Part shown: piece by piece, positions 10,616-18,949 of the stretch | Layout of the letters: every line of letters starts with the position of its first letter | Numbering within the stretch: the first letter of the stretch is position 1 | Notes under the pieces: model-generated | Database searches by the model: none | What the model was told of the DNA's origin: nothing | Seen by the model: the letters and a program-made list of their open reading frames with translations, nothing else | Translations under genes and position numbers: made by a program | Assembly: GCF_003634775.1 (NCBI RefSeq) | Contig: NZ_RBXB01000003.1 | Location: 744,001-808,000 of the forward strand | Direction: 5' to 3' | Source: Chryseobacterium defluvii | Lineage (GTDB): Bacteria > Bacteroidota > Bacteroidia > Flavobacteriales > Weeksellaceae | DNA: 64,000 nt

Positions 10616-10616
10616 T
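10541..10616 (+). repeat. Direct repeat, copy B
   Basis: Matches 8658-8733 at 74 of 76 positions. Together the copies flank the WG-repeat gene as left and right borders. Confidence 0.97.
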
Positions 10617-10652
10617 TATATATTTAAAATGTAAATCACTAAATCACAAATT

Positions 10653-13307
10653 ATGAAGAAATGGGTAAAAAAGTTATTAATAGGATTGGGGGTTTTGTTA
10701 ATAATTTTCTTATTAGCGAATTTCGGATTAAATATTTGGCTCAAAACCCGGCTGCCCAATTACATCAAAAACAATACGGAGTATAAAGTTTCCTATAAAA
10801 CACTGGATGTAGATCTCGGAACAGGAAATATTATTTCCACAGGGATCACGGTAAATAGCAAAAACCCTCAGAATATCAATGTGATCGGTCTTCAAGGGAC
10901 TATTGATACTTTAAAGATCAGCCGTTTCGGAATATATGATGCCATTTTCAATAAGCAAATCAATTCTTCGGATTTATTACTCACAAGTCCTAATCTAAAT
11001 GTAGTCCTTGCCAAACCCATTGATCATAAAACCGGGAAAAAAAGAAATCCTGTATTATTTGAAAATATTAGGATTAACAACGGAAGCATCCATATTTTCA
11101 GGCATACCAAACAAAAATTTCTATCGGTAGAACAACTGGATTTATTTGTTGAAAATCTGCAGATGACAGAAGAGTCGGTAGAAAATAAATTGCCGGTTAT
11201 TTTCGATAAATACGATATAAAAGGAAAAAGGTTCTTCTTTCGTCCGGATAATGTATATGCATTGAAAATTGATAAAATTACCACGTCTAATGGTCAGATG
11301 TCAGTGGAGAATTTTCGCTTGGTGCCTTTGCTGACCTTTGCTCAATTCAAAAGATTTTATCCGCAAAAACCCAAATTATTTCAGTTTGATATCCAAAAAA
11401 TGGATTTTAAGGATGTGGTGTTGAAGAAAAACAGGGTTTCTTTAGCAAACGCAGACTTCCAGAATCCTGTTCTTTCCGTTTATACCACCAATGCTGTTAT
11501 TAAAAAGTCGGATAAGCCATTGGCTTATGAAGTGAATCTGGATGATATAAAATTGAATAATGCCACAGTTCAGGTCGTGAAACCGGACGGAAATAAATTA
11601 TTTTTTGCCAGAAACTTGAATGTAAACGTCAATCAGTTAAAGCTCGATAAAGAAACATTGGACAATGTTATTCCGGTGGGGTATAAAGATTTCAGGTTTT
11701 CAGGAAAAGACATTCATTATTCAAATCACCAGAATTTTAATGTGGAAAGAATTGCTTTAAATCCGAGAAGCGGAGAAATGACAAATATTTCAATTGCTCC
11801 TAATGGATCAGTTCCGGAGAAGACATCCATGAATCTGACTGCGACACATATTGCTTTTACTATTAATAAATGGGAATTTGTTGATAAAAAACTGAATCTG
11901 GATGTTAAAGACGTTTTGGTAAATAATGTAAACGGAACCGTTAAGGCAGGGGAGAGAAAAGTTGCGAAAAAAATAGATTTAAAGGGAATTCAGTTTCCGA
12001 TCATCATAAGAAAGGTGACATTGAAAAATTCAAATATTGTATATGATAAAGGAGCACAACCTTTGGCATTTAATGATTTGAATGCCACAATAAATACTAT
12101 TGAACTGCAAGAGAAAGCCAATAAAGAAGGGATTGATCTGAAAATAAAGGATTATTTCCTTACCACCAGGAACTTTGCCTATAAAACGAAGTTTTATCAC
12201 ATGAGTGTGGGGCTTTTAAAGCTGAATAAAAATAAAGTCCAGGTCAATAATTTTGCCATGAAGCCTCTTGTTTCGAGAGCCCAGTTTATCAAAATGATAC
12301 CGGTAGAAAAAGATTTGTATGATCTGAAAGCCAATCAGGTAACGGCAGACGGAACCTGGGACCTGTTTTCTCAGAATAAATTTATTAAGGCGTCCAATGT
12401 CACTGTTCAGGGCGCGGATGCGGTTATTTTCAGGAGTAAAATCCCGAAAGATGATCCAAAAGAAAAGCCGTTATATTCAAGAATGCTTCGTTCCATAAAG
12501 TTTCCGGTAACGATCAATACTCTGGATCTGAAGAATTCCCGGTTGGTTTACGAGGAAGATACTCCCGAAAGTGCAGGTCCGGGAAAACTGACGTTCAGCA
12601 ACTTCAATATGAATGTTAAAAACCTTAATTCGGCCAAAACCAAGGGGAATCCAACCCGGGTAGATATTAAAATCAATTGTTCTTTCATGAATCTGGCTCC
12701 GTTATCTGTAAACTGGAATTTCGATGTGGCAGATCAAAGAGATGCCTTTCATATTTCAGGAAGAACGCTTAATCTTCCTGCTCAGGGAATTAATCCTTTT
12801 ATCCGCCCTTACCTTCACGTGACGGCAACCGGGACTATTCAGGAGATGTTATTTAATTTCAGAGGGAATCCTTCAGGACTGAACGGAAACTTTAATCTTC
12901 GACACAAAGATCTGAAGGTAGCCATTCTGGATAAAAACAACCGCGAAAAGAAAGGGGTGCTTACTGCTATTGCCAATCTGGTGGTACGGTCCAATTCGGG
13001 AAGGCTTCCTGAAGATGTGAAAGTTGAAAATATTCCCCGTGACCCAACGAAATCTTTCTTTAACTTATTCTGGAAGGGCATAGAAAACGGTCTCAAAAAG
13101 ACGCTTATAGGAAAGAATGTTGATAAAACGGAGGAATCTGTTAAAAATACGGTTTCCGCTGTGAAGGATATGAAGCAGTCTGTAAAAGAGCTGAAAGAGG
13201 AGGTGAAAAGTAAAAAGGAATCTACTCCGCCAGCGCAGGAAGAGAAAAAGAAAAAAGGATTATTTAAAGGGATATTCAATAAAAAAGAAAAACCCGAAAC
13301 AAAGTAA
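10653..13307 (+). CDS. AsmA/DUF748-like envelope protein
   Basis: An 884-residue protein with one N-terminal membrane anchor (about residues 7-28, LLIGLGVLLIIFLLANFGL) and a long periplasmic part made of repeated beta-rich units of the AsmA/DUF748 type. Examples are KTLDVDLGTGNIISTGITV near the start and HVTATGTIQEMLFNFRGNPSGLNGNFNLRHKDLKVAIL near the end. The last 90 residues are a Lys/Glu-rich, probably helical tail (SVKNTVSAVKDMKQSVKELK). Relatives are implicated in lipid transport across the periplasm or outer-membrane homeostasis, and a role here is inferred only from the family. It lies directly behind the inserted WG cassette, and its stop codon is inside the terminator hairpin. Confidence 0.82.
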   Translation: MKKWVKKLLIGLGVLLIIFLLANFGLNIWLKTRLPNYIKNNTEYKVSYKTLDVDLGTGNIISTGITVNSKNPQNINVIGLQGTIDTLKISRFGIYDAIFNKQINSSDLLLTSPNLNVVLAKPIDHKTGKKRNPVLFENIRINNGSIHIFRHTKQKFLSVEQLDLFVENLQMTEESVENKLPVIFDKYDIKGKRFFFRPDNVYALKIDKITTSNGQMSVENFRLVPLLTFAQFKRFYPQKPKLFQFDIQKMDFKDVVLKKNRVSLANADFQNPVLSVYTTNAVIKKSDKPLAYEVNLDDIKLNNATVQVVKPDGNKLFFARNLNVNVNQLKLDKETLDNVIPVGYKDFRFSGKDIHYSNHQNFNVERIALNPRSGEMTNISIAPNGSVPEKTSMNLTATHIAFTINKWEFVDKKLNLDVKDVLVNNVNGTVKAGERKVAKKIDLKGIQFPIIIRKVTLKNSNIVYDKGAQPLAFNDLNATINTIELQEKANKEGIDLKIKDYFLTTRNFAYKTKFYHMSVGLLKLNKNKVQVNNFAMKPLVSRAQFIKMIPVEKDLYDLKANQVTADGTWDLFSQNKFIKASNVTVQGADAVIFRSKIPKDDPKEKPLYSRMLRSIKFPVTINTLDLKNSRLVYEEDTPESAGPGKLTFSNFNMNVKNLNSAKTKGNPTRVDIKINCSFMNLAPLSVNWNFDVADQRDAFHISGRTLNLPAQGINPFIRPYLHVTATGTIQEMLFNFRGNPSGLNGNFNLRHKDLKVAILDKNNREKKGVLTAIANLVVRSNSGRLPEDVKVENIPRDPTKSFFNLFWKGIENGLKKTLIGKNVDKTEESVKNTVSAVKDMKQSVKELKEEVKSKKESTPPAQEEKKKKGLFKGIFNKKEKPETK

Positions 13308-13316
13308 TTTCGGGTT
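13291..13316 (+). terminator. Terminator overlapping the end of the AsmA-like gene
   Basis: A 9-bp stem (aacccgaaa / tttcgggtt) overlaps the stop codon at 13305-13307 and ends in TTTT. Confidence 0.75.
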
Positions 13317-13326
13317 TTAGTATATC

Positions 13327-13668
13327 TTAAAAGTTGAATTCATCACTCTCCTGAATGGGAATGTCCCGTAAAAAGGCATCAAATTCATGTCCGGGATAAT
13401 TGCTGTCCGCCCCATAAGAATCTATAATCATTCCTATATTTCCCTCGGTATCTTTAACGATATAAAGGACGGCACTATCATCCGGGTTACTATCTCCCTC
13501 AAAACGATATGTTTTAAGAATGTTCAGATCGGAGGGCTGATAATCTTTTCCTGAATTTTCAAACTTCATCTTTCCGGATTCAGTCATTCTAAATTCTCTT
13601 GTTATTCCTCTTTGCGATAACTTTTCCATTACTTGACTAAGAGTAGTCATTTTTTCAGAACTTTCCAT
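13327..13668 (-). CDS. Conserved hypothetical protein of Bacteroidota
   Basis: A 113-residue soluble protein. The motif YRFEGDSNPDDSAVLYIV, followed by GNIGMIIDSYGADSN, is typical of a small family that databases sometimes mislabel as phosphoribosylpyrophosphate synthetase. It has none of the PRPP-binding features of that enzyme. The alternative ATG at 13650 (MTTLSQVMEKLSQRG) fits the usual start of the family better than the ATG at 13668, and neither has a clear ribosome binding site. It is transcribed toward the AsmA-like gene. Function unknown. Confidence 0.8.
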   Translation of the reverse strand: MESSEKMTTLSQVMEKLSQRGITREFRMTESGKMKFENSGKDYQPSDLNILKTYRFEGDSNPDDSAVLYIVKDTEGNIGMIIDSYGADSNYPGHEFDAFLRDIPIQESDEFNF

Positions 13669-13844
13669 TGGATTATTTTTAGTCAGATTACTACAATAAT
13701 TAAACCATTAATAGGCGGATTTTGTGAAAGACGATAAATTGTATTTTCCCTAAAAAAAAGGGTCAATGTTAACAAAATTTATAATTACGAAAGATAGGAT
13801 AGGTATGCTTTTTGCAATAGCCTTATCAATAAATCGGACAAAAT

Positions 13845-14039
13845 ATGAAAAAAGAAGTTGGAGTATTACTGGCAGGAGGAGTTGGTCTTTTGGCAGTACT
13901 AAGTTTTTTCGGAATAAAAAAAATGTTACACAGAAAAGATAAAAAATACAGTGATAGCTATTCAGACTATCATAGACACTTTGATGGAAAAAATTATGAA
14001 GATGAATATCATGGTGTGGAATTTTATGCGCTGAAGTAG
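13845..14039 (+). CDS. Small single-span membrane protein
   Basis: A 64-residue protein with one hydrophobic segment at residues 5-24 (VGVLLAGGVGLLAVLSFFGI). A basic stretch (KKMLHRKDKK) and a tyrosine/histidine-rich, acidic tail (SDSYSDYHRHFDGKNYEDEYHG) follow. This predicts a type I or signal-anchored topology. I recognise no family. It stands alone between a divergent hypothetical gene and a terminator hairpin. Confidence 0.75.
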   Translation: MKKEVGVLLAGGVGLLAVLSFFGIKKMLHRKDKKYSDSYSDYHRHFDGKNYEDEYHGVEFYALK

Positions 14040-14065
14040 TAAGAAAATATATTTAATTTATGGAC

Positions 14066-14091
14066 ATCCAACGCTTTTGAAAGGGTTGGAT
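14066..14091 (+). terminator. Terminator behind the small membrane protein
   Basis: Arms atccaac and gttggat carry an inner cttt/aaag stem and are followed by TTTTTTTG. Confidence 0.8.
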
Positions 14092-14161
14092 TTTTTTGTG
14101 GAAAACTTTAGTGTTAAAACTCATTATTTTCAAAATATTCCATTCTAATTTTACATCAGAA

Positions 14162-15208
14162 ATGCAGAACGAAAATTTCATAAAAGGACAAGGTGCACAG
14201 CGAAATGTGGTCAATCGTTTCGACAGGTATACCTATGAGCCTGAAGATGAAGATTTCGAAACGGTAAAGACGTCTTTTACCGAAGTGTTTCCGAAAACCA
14301 TTGTCAATCAGGTGAAAAGCGAAGATTTGCCAATGGAGTATTCCATGAATCCTTATCAGGGATGTGAGCATGGCTGTTCCTATTGTTTTGCCAGGCCCAC
14401 ACATGAATATTGGGGATACAGTGCCGGAATTGATTTTGAAAGGAAGATCATGGTAAAGAAAAATGCTCCGGAACTTTTGGAGAAATTTTTTCAGAAAAGA
14501 GCATATAAACCTGCCCCCATTTTACTCTCCGGAAATACAGATTGTTATCAGCCGGCAGAAAGGCAATTTGAAATCACAAGGAAAATATTACAGGTATGTC
14601 TTGATTACAGGCATCCTGTGAATGTATTGACAAAAAATGCCCTGGTTTTGAGAGATCTTGATATTTTACAGCCGATGGCTGAGCAAAACCTGGTTTCTGT
14701 TTCTTTAAGTATTCCTACCATTAATGAAGAGCTGAGGAGGAAAATGGAACCCAGGACAAGCTCTGCGAAAAATAAATTAAAAGCGGTGGAAATTCTCTCT
14801 GAACATAAAATCCCTGTGAATGTAATGGTAGCTCCCATTATTCCCGGATTGAACAGCGATGAGCCCTTAGCGATTCTAAAAGCTATTTCTGATGCCGGAG
14901 CTCAAAGCTTCGGCTATACATTGGTAAGGCTGAATGATACGGTGGAGCCTGTTTTTGTACAATGGATTGAAACTTTTTTTCCGGACCGTGCTCAAAAAGT
15001 TTTGAACCTGATCCGCTCTACGAGAGGAGGGAAGCTGGGAGAGAAAAGGTATTTTGACCGCCAGAAAGGGGAAGGAAATATCGCAGAAATGATCCATAAT
15101 ACATTCAAAATCGGAAGAAAGAAATATTTTGAAGGTAAGGAGTTTCCTAAGCTCTCTACGGGTAATTTTACAGGGACAAAAGATCAACAGCTTAGATTAT
15201 TTGATTAA
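14162..15208 (+). CDS. PA0069-family radical SAM protein
   Basis: A 348-residue protein of the Rv2578c/PA0069 branch of radical SAM enzymes, often labelled DNA repair photolyase or SplB-like although the substrate is unproven. The 4Fe-4S ligands are C68-x3-C72-x2-C75 in GCEHGCSYCFARPTHEYWGY. The motifs ILLSGNTDCYQPAE and VMVAPIIPGLNSDE are typical of the family. The ATG at 14162 gives MQNENFIKGQGAQRN, the normal family N-terminus. An in-frame GTG at 14096 lies in the preceding terminator and is rejected. It converges on the peptide gene at 15382-15540, but I see no reason to link the two. Confidence 0.9.
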   Translation: MQNENFIKGQGAQRNVVNRFDRYTYEPEDEDFETVKTSFTEVFPKTIVNQVKSEDLPMEYSMNPYQGCEHGCSYCFARPTHEYWGYSAGIDFERKIMVKKNAPELLEKFFQKRAYKPAPILLSGNTDCYQPAERQFEITRKILQVCLDYRHPVNVLTKNALVLRDLDILQPMAEQNLVSVSLSIPTINEELRRKMEPRTSSAKNKLKAVEILSEHKIPVNVMVAPIIPGLNSDEPLAILKAISDAGAQSFGYTLVRLNDTVEPVFVQWIETFFPDRAQKVLNLIRSTRGGKLGEKRYFDRQKGEGNIAEMIHNTFKIGRKKYFEGKEFPKLSTGNFTGTKDQQLRLFD

Positions 15209-15249
15209 AATATTTTTCCCACAGATTACTCAGGTTTTCGCAGGTGATG
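15203..15249 (-). repeat. Interspersed intergenic repeat, copy 1
   Basis: The complement contains ctgcgaaaacctgagtaatc followed by tgtgggaaaaatatt. A similar string, ctgcgaacctgctcaatcag then cgagagaaaaaatatt, occurs at 62811-62857. Both lie in intergenic DNA. The rest of 15250-15330 (complement: ctcacagaggcttttacaga) has the same look. I recall such CTGCGA/CACAGATT-rich repeats as common between Chryseobacterium and Flavobacterium genes. Confidence 0.5.
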
Positions 15250-15334
15250 GTGCAAATTACATAATAGTAAAAATTAAAGTTTTTCGATCTGTAAAAGCCT
15301 CTGTGAGGTTTAACACATTAAGGAAAAAAGAAAA

Positions 15335-15353
15335 CCGCTCCTAAAAGGAACGG
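15335..15353 (-). terminator. Terminator behind the Cys-rich peptide gene
   Basis: Minus-strand arms ccgttcct and aggagcgg surround a 3-nt loop and are followed by TTTTCTTTTTT. Confidence 0.75.
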
Positions 15354-15381
15354 CTTTTATAATGTTCAGATTAATATCAAT

Positions 15382-15540
15382 CTACATCGTGTCATCCGGA
15401 CATGTAAAATTATCACTGCAGGTTGCACAAATCACAACCCCATTGCAGTAGTACATACAGAAATCTTCTGGCGGTAATGTAAGCCCTGCACCGGAGATAC
15501 TTTTTAACTGGCCTTTACTTAGTTTTTTTAAATTTTTCAT
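15382..15540 (-). CDS. Leader-type Cys-rich small peptide (bacteriocin-like)
   Basis: A 52-residue peptide. The first part, MKNLKKLSKGQLKSISGAG, has the KLxKxxLKxIxG layout of double-glycine leader peptides. The rest is a short core with six cysteines (FCMYYCNGV, ICATCSDNFTCPDD). Chryseobacterium genomes carry many such genes, usually annotated as bacteriocin-like. A close match to the leader occurs at 39235 with an unrelated core. A TACTTTTG -7-like element lies on the minus strand at 15565-15572, 24 bp upstream, and a terminator follows. No modification enzyme or peptidase-transporter is adjacent. Export, processing and activity are unknown. Confidence 0.8.
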   Translation of the reverse strand: MKNLKKLSKGQLKSISGAGLTLPPEDFCMYYCNGVVICATCSDNFTCPDDTM

Positions 15541-15564
15541 ATTGTTTTAATTTAAAATGTGATA

Positions 15565-15572
15565 CAAAAGTA
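15565..15572 (-). promoter_or_regulatory. -7 element for the Cys-rich peptide
   Basis: The complement reads TACTTTTG, matching the Bacteroidota TAnnTTTG -7 consensus. A clear -33 TTTG is not visible. Confidence 0.5.
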
Positions 15573-15612
15573 AAGATATGATTAAAATTTGATAATAATA
15601 AATGCTTTGTGA

Positions 15613-16563
15613 TTATTTTTTTATCAATCCCAATTCTATTAATCTTTCATGTAAGAATTCTCCGGCTGTTGTGTCCGGATATAATTTAGGGTGGTTTTCA
15701 TCTACGCAATTCTCAAGGGCATTGAGTGACATTTCACTCACAGGATGCATAAAGAATGGGATAGAATATCTTGAAGTCCCCCACAATTCTCTTGGCGGAT
15801 TTACCACCCTGTGAATGGTAGATTTCAATTTGTTGTTGGTGTGCCTTGATAGCATATCCCCTACATTGATCATGAGCTCATCAGGCTCAGCAATGGCATC
15901 AATCCACTCCCCTTTATGATTTTGTACCTGAAGGCCTTTCCCCTGTGCACCCATTAAAAGTGTAATAAGGTTGATGTCTCCGTGCGCTGCCGCTCTTACA
16001 GCATCATCCGGTTCTTCCGTAATCGGGGGGTAATGGATAGGTCTTAAAATAGAATTTCCTTCTGCGATTTTATCATCAAAGTAAAATTCATCTAAACCAA
16101 GATATAAGGCCAAAGCTCTTAAAACATACTGTCCTGTTTTTTCAAGCATCTGGTATGCTTCTTTGCCTACTTCATTGAATTTTGGAAGTTCTTCAACGAT
16201 TACATTATCAGGATATTCCGACTTGTATTTGGAGTTACCGGACAGGTATTGCCCGAAATGCCAAAATTCTTTTAAGTCTCCTTTTTTGAAGCCTTTTGCG
16301 GTTTCTTTGCCAAATCCGACATAGCCCCTTTGCCCTCCTATTCCGGGAATCTCATACTTTTGTTTCGTTTCCACGGGAAGTTCAAAAAAGTTCTTTACCT
16401 CTCCATACAATTCGTCTACTAATTGGTTATCAAGAAAATGGCCTTTTAAAGCAACAAAACCAATTTCTTCATAAGCTTTTCCGATTTCATTTACAAATTT
16501 CTGTTTGCGTTCCGGGTCACCCGAAAGGAAATCACGCAGGTCTACACTAGGTATTTTATCCAT
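15613..16563 (-). CDS. 2-oxoglutarate/Fe(II) dioxygenase, isopenicillin N synthase family
   Basis: A 316-residue non-heme iron enzyme of the isopenicillin N synthase-like family. The iron triad is H194-x-D196 (AAHGDINLITLL) and H251 (STIHRVVNPP), and the 2-oxoglutarate-binding R-x-S is R265/S267 (TSRYSIPFFMHP). The N-terminal DIOX_N part is present (IPSVDLRDF, FGKETAKGFKKGDLKEFWHFG). The substrate is unknown. In flavobacteria this gene is commonly found alone, as here. It is transcribed divergently from menD with about 86 bp between the starts. Confidence 0.92.
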   Translation of the reverse strand: MDKIPSVDLRDFLSGDPERKQKFVNEIGKAYEEIGFVALKGHFLDNQLVDELYGEVKNFFELPVETKQKYEIPGIGGQRGYVGFGKETAKGFKKGDLKEFWHFGQYLSGNSKYKSEYPDNVIVEELPKFNEVGKEAYQMLEKTGQYVLRALALYLGLDEFYFDDKIAEGNSILRPIHYPPITEEPDDAVRAAAHGDINLITLLMGAQGKGLQVQNHKGEWIDAIAEPDELMINVGDMLSRHTNNKLKSTIHRVVNPPRELWGTSRYSIPFFMHPVSEMSLNALENCVDENHPKLYPDTTAGEFLHERLIELGLIKK

Positions 16564-16649
16564 TTTTAGAAATTTAACGTACTGCTAAAATACATTTTTT
16601 TTGGATTAAATGATTTTACAATTAAGTATTTATAAACTAAATTTGCTGC

Positions 16650-18326
16650 ATGAAAAAATATTCTTCTAAGAGAAGTATTCAGATACTTGCCCATCTTCTT
16701 CAGCAGTACGGAATTTCAGATATTGTTATTTCACCGGGATCCAGAAATGCTCCTTTGGCAATCCATTTTTCCGAGGTTGACAGTTTCAACTGTTACAGTA
16801 TAGTAGATGAAAGAAGCGCGGCTTTTGTGGGGATGGGAATGGCAAAAAGTGAAAAGAAACCAGTGGCAATTACTTGTACCAGTGGTTCTGCAGCAGCCAA
16901 TTATTACCCTGCCGTTACCGAAGCTTTTTATCAGAATGTGCCTCTTTTAATATTAACAGCTGACAGACCAACCGATTATGTTGATATTTTTGACGGGCAA
17001 ACTATCCGGCAGAATAATCTTTTCCATCAGCATTCATATGGGGATTTTCAACTCTTAGAAGATAGTAAGGAGGATGCAGAAGATATTAATTTTGATACCA
17101 TCAAAAAAGCCATCGAGCTTTGTTTTGAAAAGCAGGGGCCGGTTCATATCAATATTCCTTTAGAAGAACCACTGTATGAATTGGTTTCTGAATTGCCTAC
17201 TTTCCCGACGGTTGAAAAAACAATTAAGCAGAAAGAATACGAAATTCCATCCAACCTTATTGCGGAATGGAATACTTCCCAAAGGATTATGCTTTTGGTG
17301 GGAACCAGAGATTACAGTCCTGAATTGGAAAGCCAGCTTACCCAGCTTGTTAAAAATCATTCCGTTGTAGTTTTGAGTGAAGCCAACTCTAATTTGTATC
17401 ACGAGAAATTCTTCAAGAATATTGACCGCTATATTTTCAATTTTACGGAAGAAGATTATAAAAAATATGCTCCGGATTTATTGATCACTATCGGACAAAA
17501 TGTGGTTTCCAAAAAAGTAAAACAGTTTTTAAGAAGTGCCCGTCCGAAACAACATTGGCATCTGGATGAGGTTTGGCAGCCGGATACCTATTTTTCTTTA
17601 ACCGAAAAGATAGAGTTGAAGCCGGAAGTTTTCTTTTCTAAATTATTGAAGTTTATTAATCTTGAGCCAAGACCTTATTTCAATCTTTGGGATGTATTGA
17701 GGGATAAAAAAGATGCCAGGCATCAGCAGTTCCTGAATCTTGTTGAGTTTTCTGATTTTTATTTCTTTAACAAAGCATCGCAGACCATTCCGGAAAACTA
17801 TAATATCCACTTCAGCAACAGCTCGGCAATCAGATATGCCCAATTGTTTGATTTCGGCAGGAGGAAAATCTACTGTAACAGAGGGACGAGTGGCATTGAT
17901 GGTTCTACTTCAACTGCGATGGGATTTGCTATTAAAAATGCCAATCCGACCCTGTTGATCACGGGAGACCTGAGCTTCTTTTATGATATCAACGGTCTGT
18001 GGAACCAATATATTCCTCCTTTTGTAAGAATCATCATTTTTAATAACGGAGAGGGAAATATTTTCAAAATCATTCCGGGGCCAGGAAATGCCAATCCTAA
18101 TACACTGGACGAGTTTATTGCTACAAAGCATCATAAAAATGCAGAGCATCTGGCCAAACACTTCGGGTTCTCCTATACCAAAGTTGAAGATGAACCCACT
18201 TTGGACCGGGTTCTGGATAACTTCTTTAAACCGGATGCCCAACCCAAGATCCTTGAAGTAAATACTTATGGTAAGAATAGTGCAGATGTGCTGAAGGCTT
18301 ATTTTAATTTTATGAAGGAAAATTAG
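16650..18326 (+). CDS. menD: MenD, SEPHCHC synthase of menaquinone synthesis
   Basis: Thiamine-diphosphate enzyme that adds 2-oxoglutarate-derived succinic semialdehyde to isochorismate. The protein has 558 residues, normal for MenD. ISPGSRNAPLAIHF and the catalytic-type glutamate E54 in IVDERSAAFVGMG are near the N-terminus, TCTSGSAAANYYPAV follows, and the ThDP/metal site GDLSFFYDINGLWN..NNGEGNIF is in the C-terminal domain. A TAAATTTG -7-like element is at 16638-16645. The stop overlaps the convergent pabC-like gene by 4 bp. No other men genes are in the window, but menD and the neighbouring pab genes both use chorismate-derived substrates. Confidence 0.96.
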   Translation: MKKYSSKRSIQILAHLLQQYGISDIVISPGSRNAPLAIHFSEVDSFNCYSIVDERSAAFVGMGMAKSEKKPVAITCTSGSAAANYYPAVTEAFYQNVPLLILTADRPTDYVDIFDGQTIRQNNLFHQHSYGDFQLLEDSKEDAEDINFDTIKKAIELCFEKQGPVHINIPLEEPLYELVSELPTFPTVEKTIKQKEYEIPSNLIAEWNTSQRIMLLVGTRDYSPELESQLTQLVKNHSVVVLSEANSNLYHEKFFKNIDRYIFNFTEEDYKKYAPDLLITIGQNVVSKKVKQFLRSARPKQHWHLDEVWQPDTYFSLTEKIELKPEVFFSKLLKFINLEPRPYFNLWDVLRDKKDARHQQFLNLVEFSDFYFFNKASQTIPENYNIHFSNSSAIRYAQLFDFGRRKIYCNRGTSGIDGSTSTAMGFAIKNANPTLLITGDLSFFYDINGLWNQYIPPFVRIIIFNNGEGNIFKIIPGPGNANPNTLDEFIATKHHKNAEHLAKHFGFSYTKVEDEPTLDRVLDNFFKPDAQPKILEVNTYGKNSADVLKAYFNFMKEN

Positions 18327-18949
18327 AGATCCAGATATTCTTCATTTCCTGGTAAATTAATAATTCTGTCGATAGGATAAATAAACATATCGTCAAAATC
18401 ATTTAACGCGTTAATGATTTGAAAATGTGAGAATTCTTTAATGTTTTGTAAAGTGATTTCTGCTTCTTTTATCTTTTTATGTTTTAAAAGGTTTTGTCGC
18501 TGAACACCATTCAGAAGATAGGTTTTAGGAGTAAACCAATCTTTTCCTTTTAAGAATAAAAGATTGGAAAAGGAAGTATCTGTAATATGATTATTCTTCA
18601 CAATGATGATCTCTTCAGCCTTGGACCTTGTTTTCATTTTATCCAACTCCTTACGGTCTTCAAACTTAAAGGAATAATCGAAGCTATTGTTTTCAACCAG
18701 CTGAAAGTCCTGTATTTCGGGAATGGCATAAGGAAGCATTTGCGTTCTGATTCTTTTATCCAGATCATACACAATTCTTAGTTTGAAAAGCCCATCTTCA
18801 TCGTGTTCAAGGCTTTTGAAAACTTTGGACAAGTCAATGGTTGTTTCTTTCCCAAAGTGGGCGAAAGTCTGGTCTACCCGTTTTTGATGAAAATCCAGCA
18901 GGAAAATTTCCTGATCTTCTACTTTAATGCTTTCAATGAATTGGTACAT
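18323..18949 (-). CDS. Class IV aminotransferase, PabC-like (aminodeoxychorismate lyase)
   Basis: A 208-residue fold-type IV PLP protein, shorter than classical PabC. The signature IIIVKNNHITDTSFSNLLF and the substrate-binding loop PKTYLLNGVQRQNLL are present. It overlaps the pabB gene upstream by 17 bp, so the two are translated from one message. This supports the role of releasing pyruvate from aminodeoxychorismate to give 4-aminobenzoate for folate. Activity on another amino acid cannot be excluded from sequence. Confidence 0.83.
   Translation of the reverse strand: MYQFIESIKVEDQEIFLLDFHQKRVDQTFAHFGKETTIDLSKVFKSLEHDEDGLFKLRIVYDLDKRIRTQMLPYAIPEIQDFQLVENNSFDYSFKFEDRKELDKMKTRSKAEEIIIVKNNHITDTSFSNLLFLKGKDWFTPKTYLLNGVQRQNLLKHKKIKEAEITLQNIKEFSHFQIINALNDFDDMFIYPIDRIINLPGNEEYLDL

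Noticed and set aside
13327..13668. Phosphoribosylpyrophosphate synthetase annotation
   Set aside because: The protein is only 113 residues and lacks the PRPP-binding loop and ATP-binding motifs.
14162..15540. Radical SAM gene next to a Cys-rich leader peptide as a possible RiPP cluster
   Set aside because: The radical SAM protein is of the widespread PA0069 type without a SPASM domain or peptide-recognition element, the genes converge, and the second leader peptide has no such neighbour.
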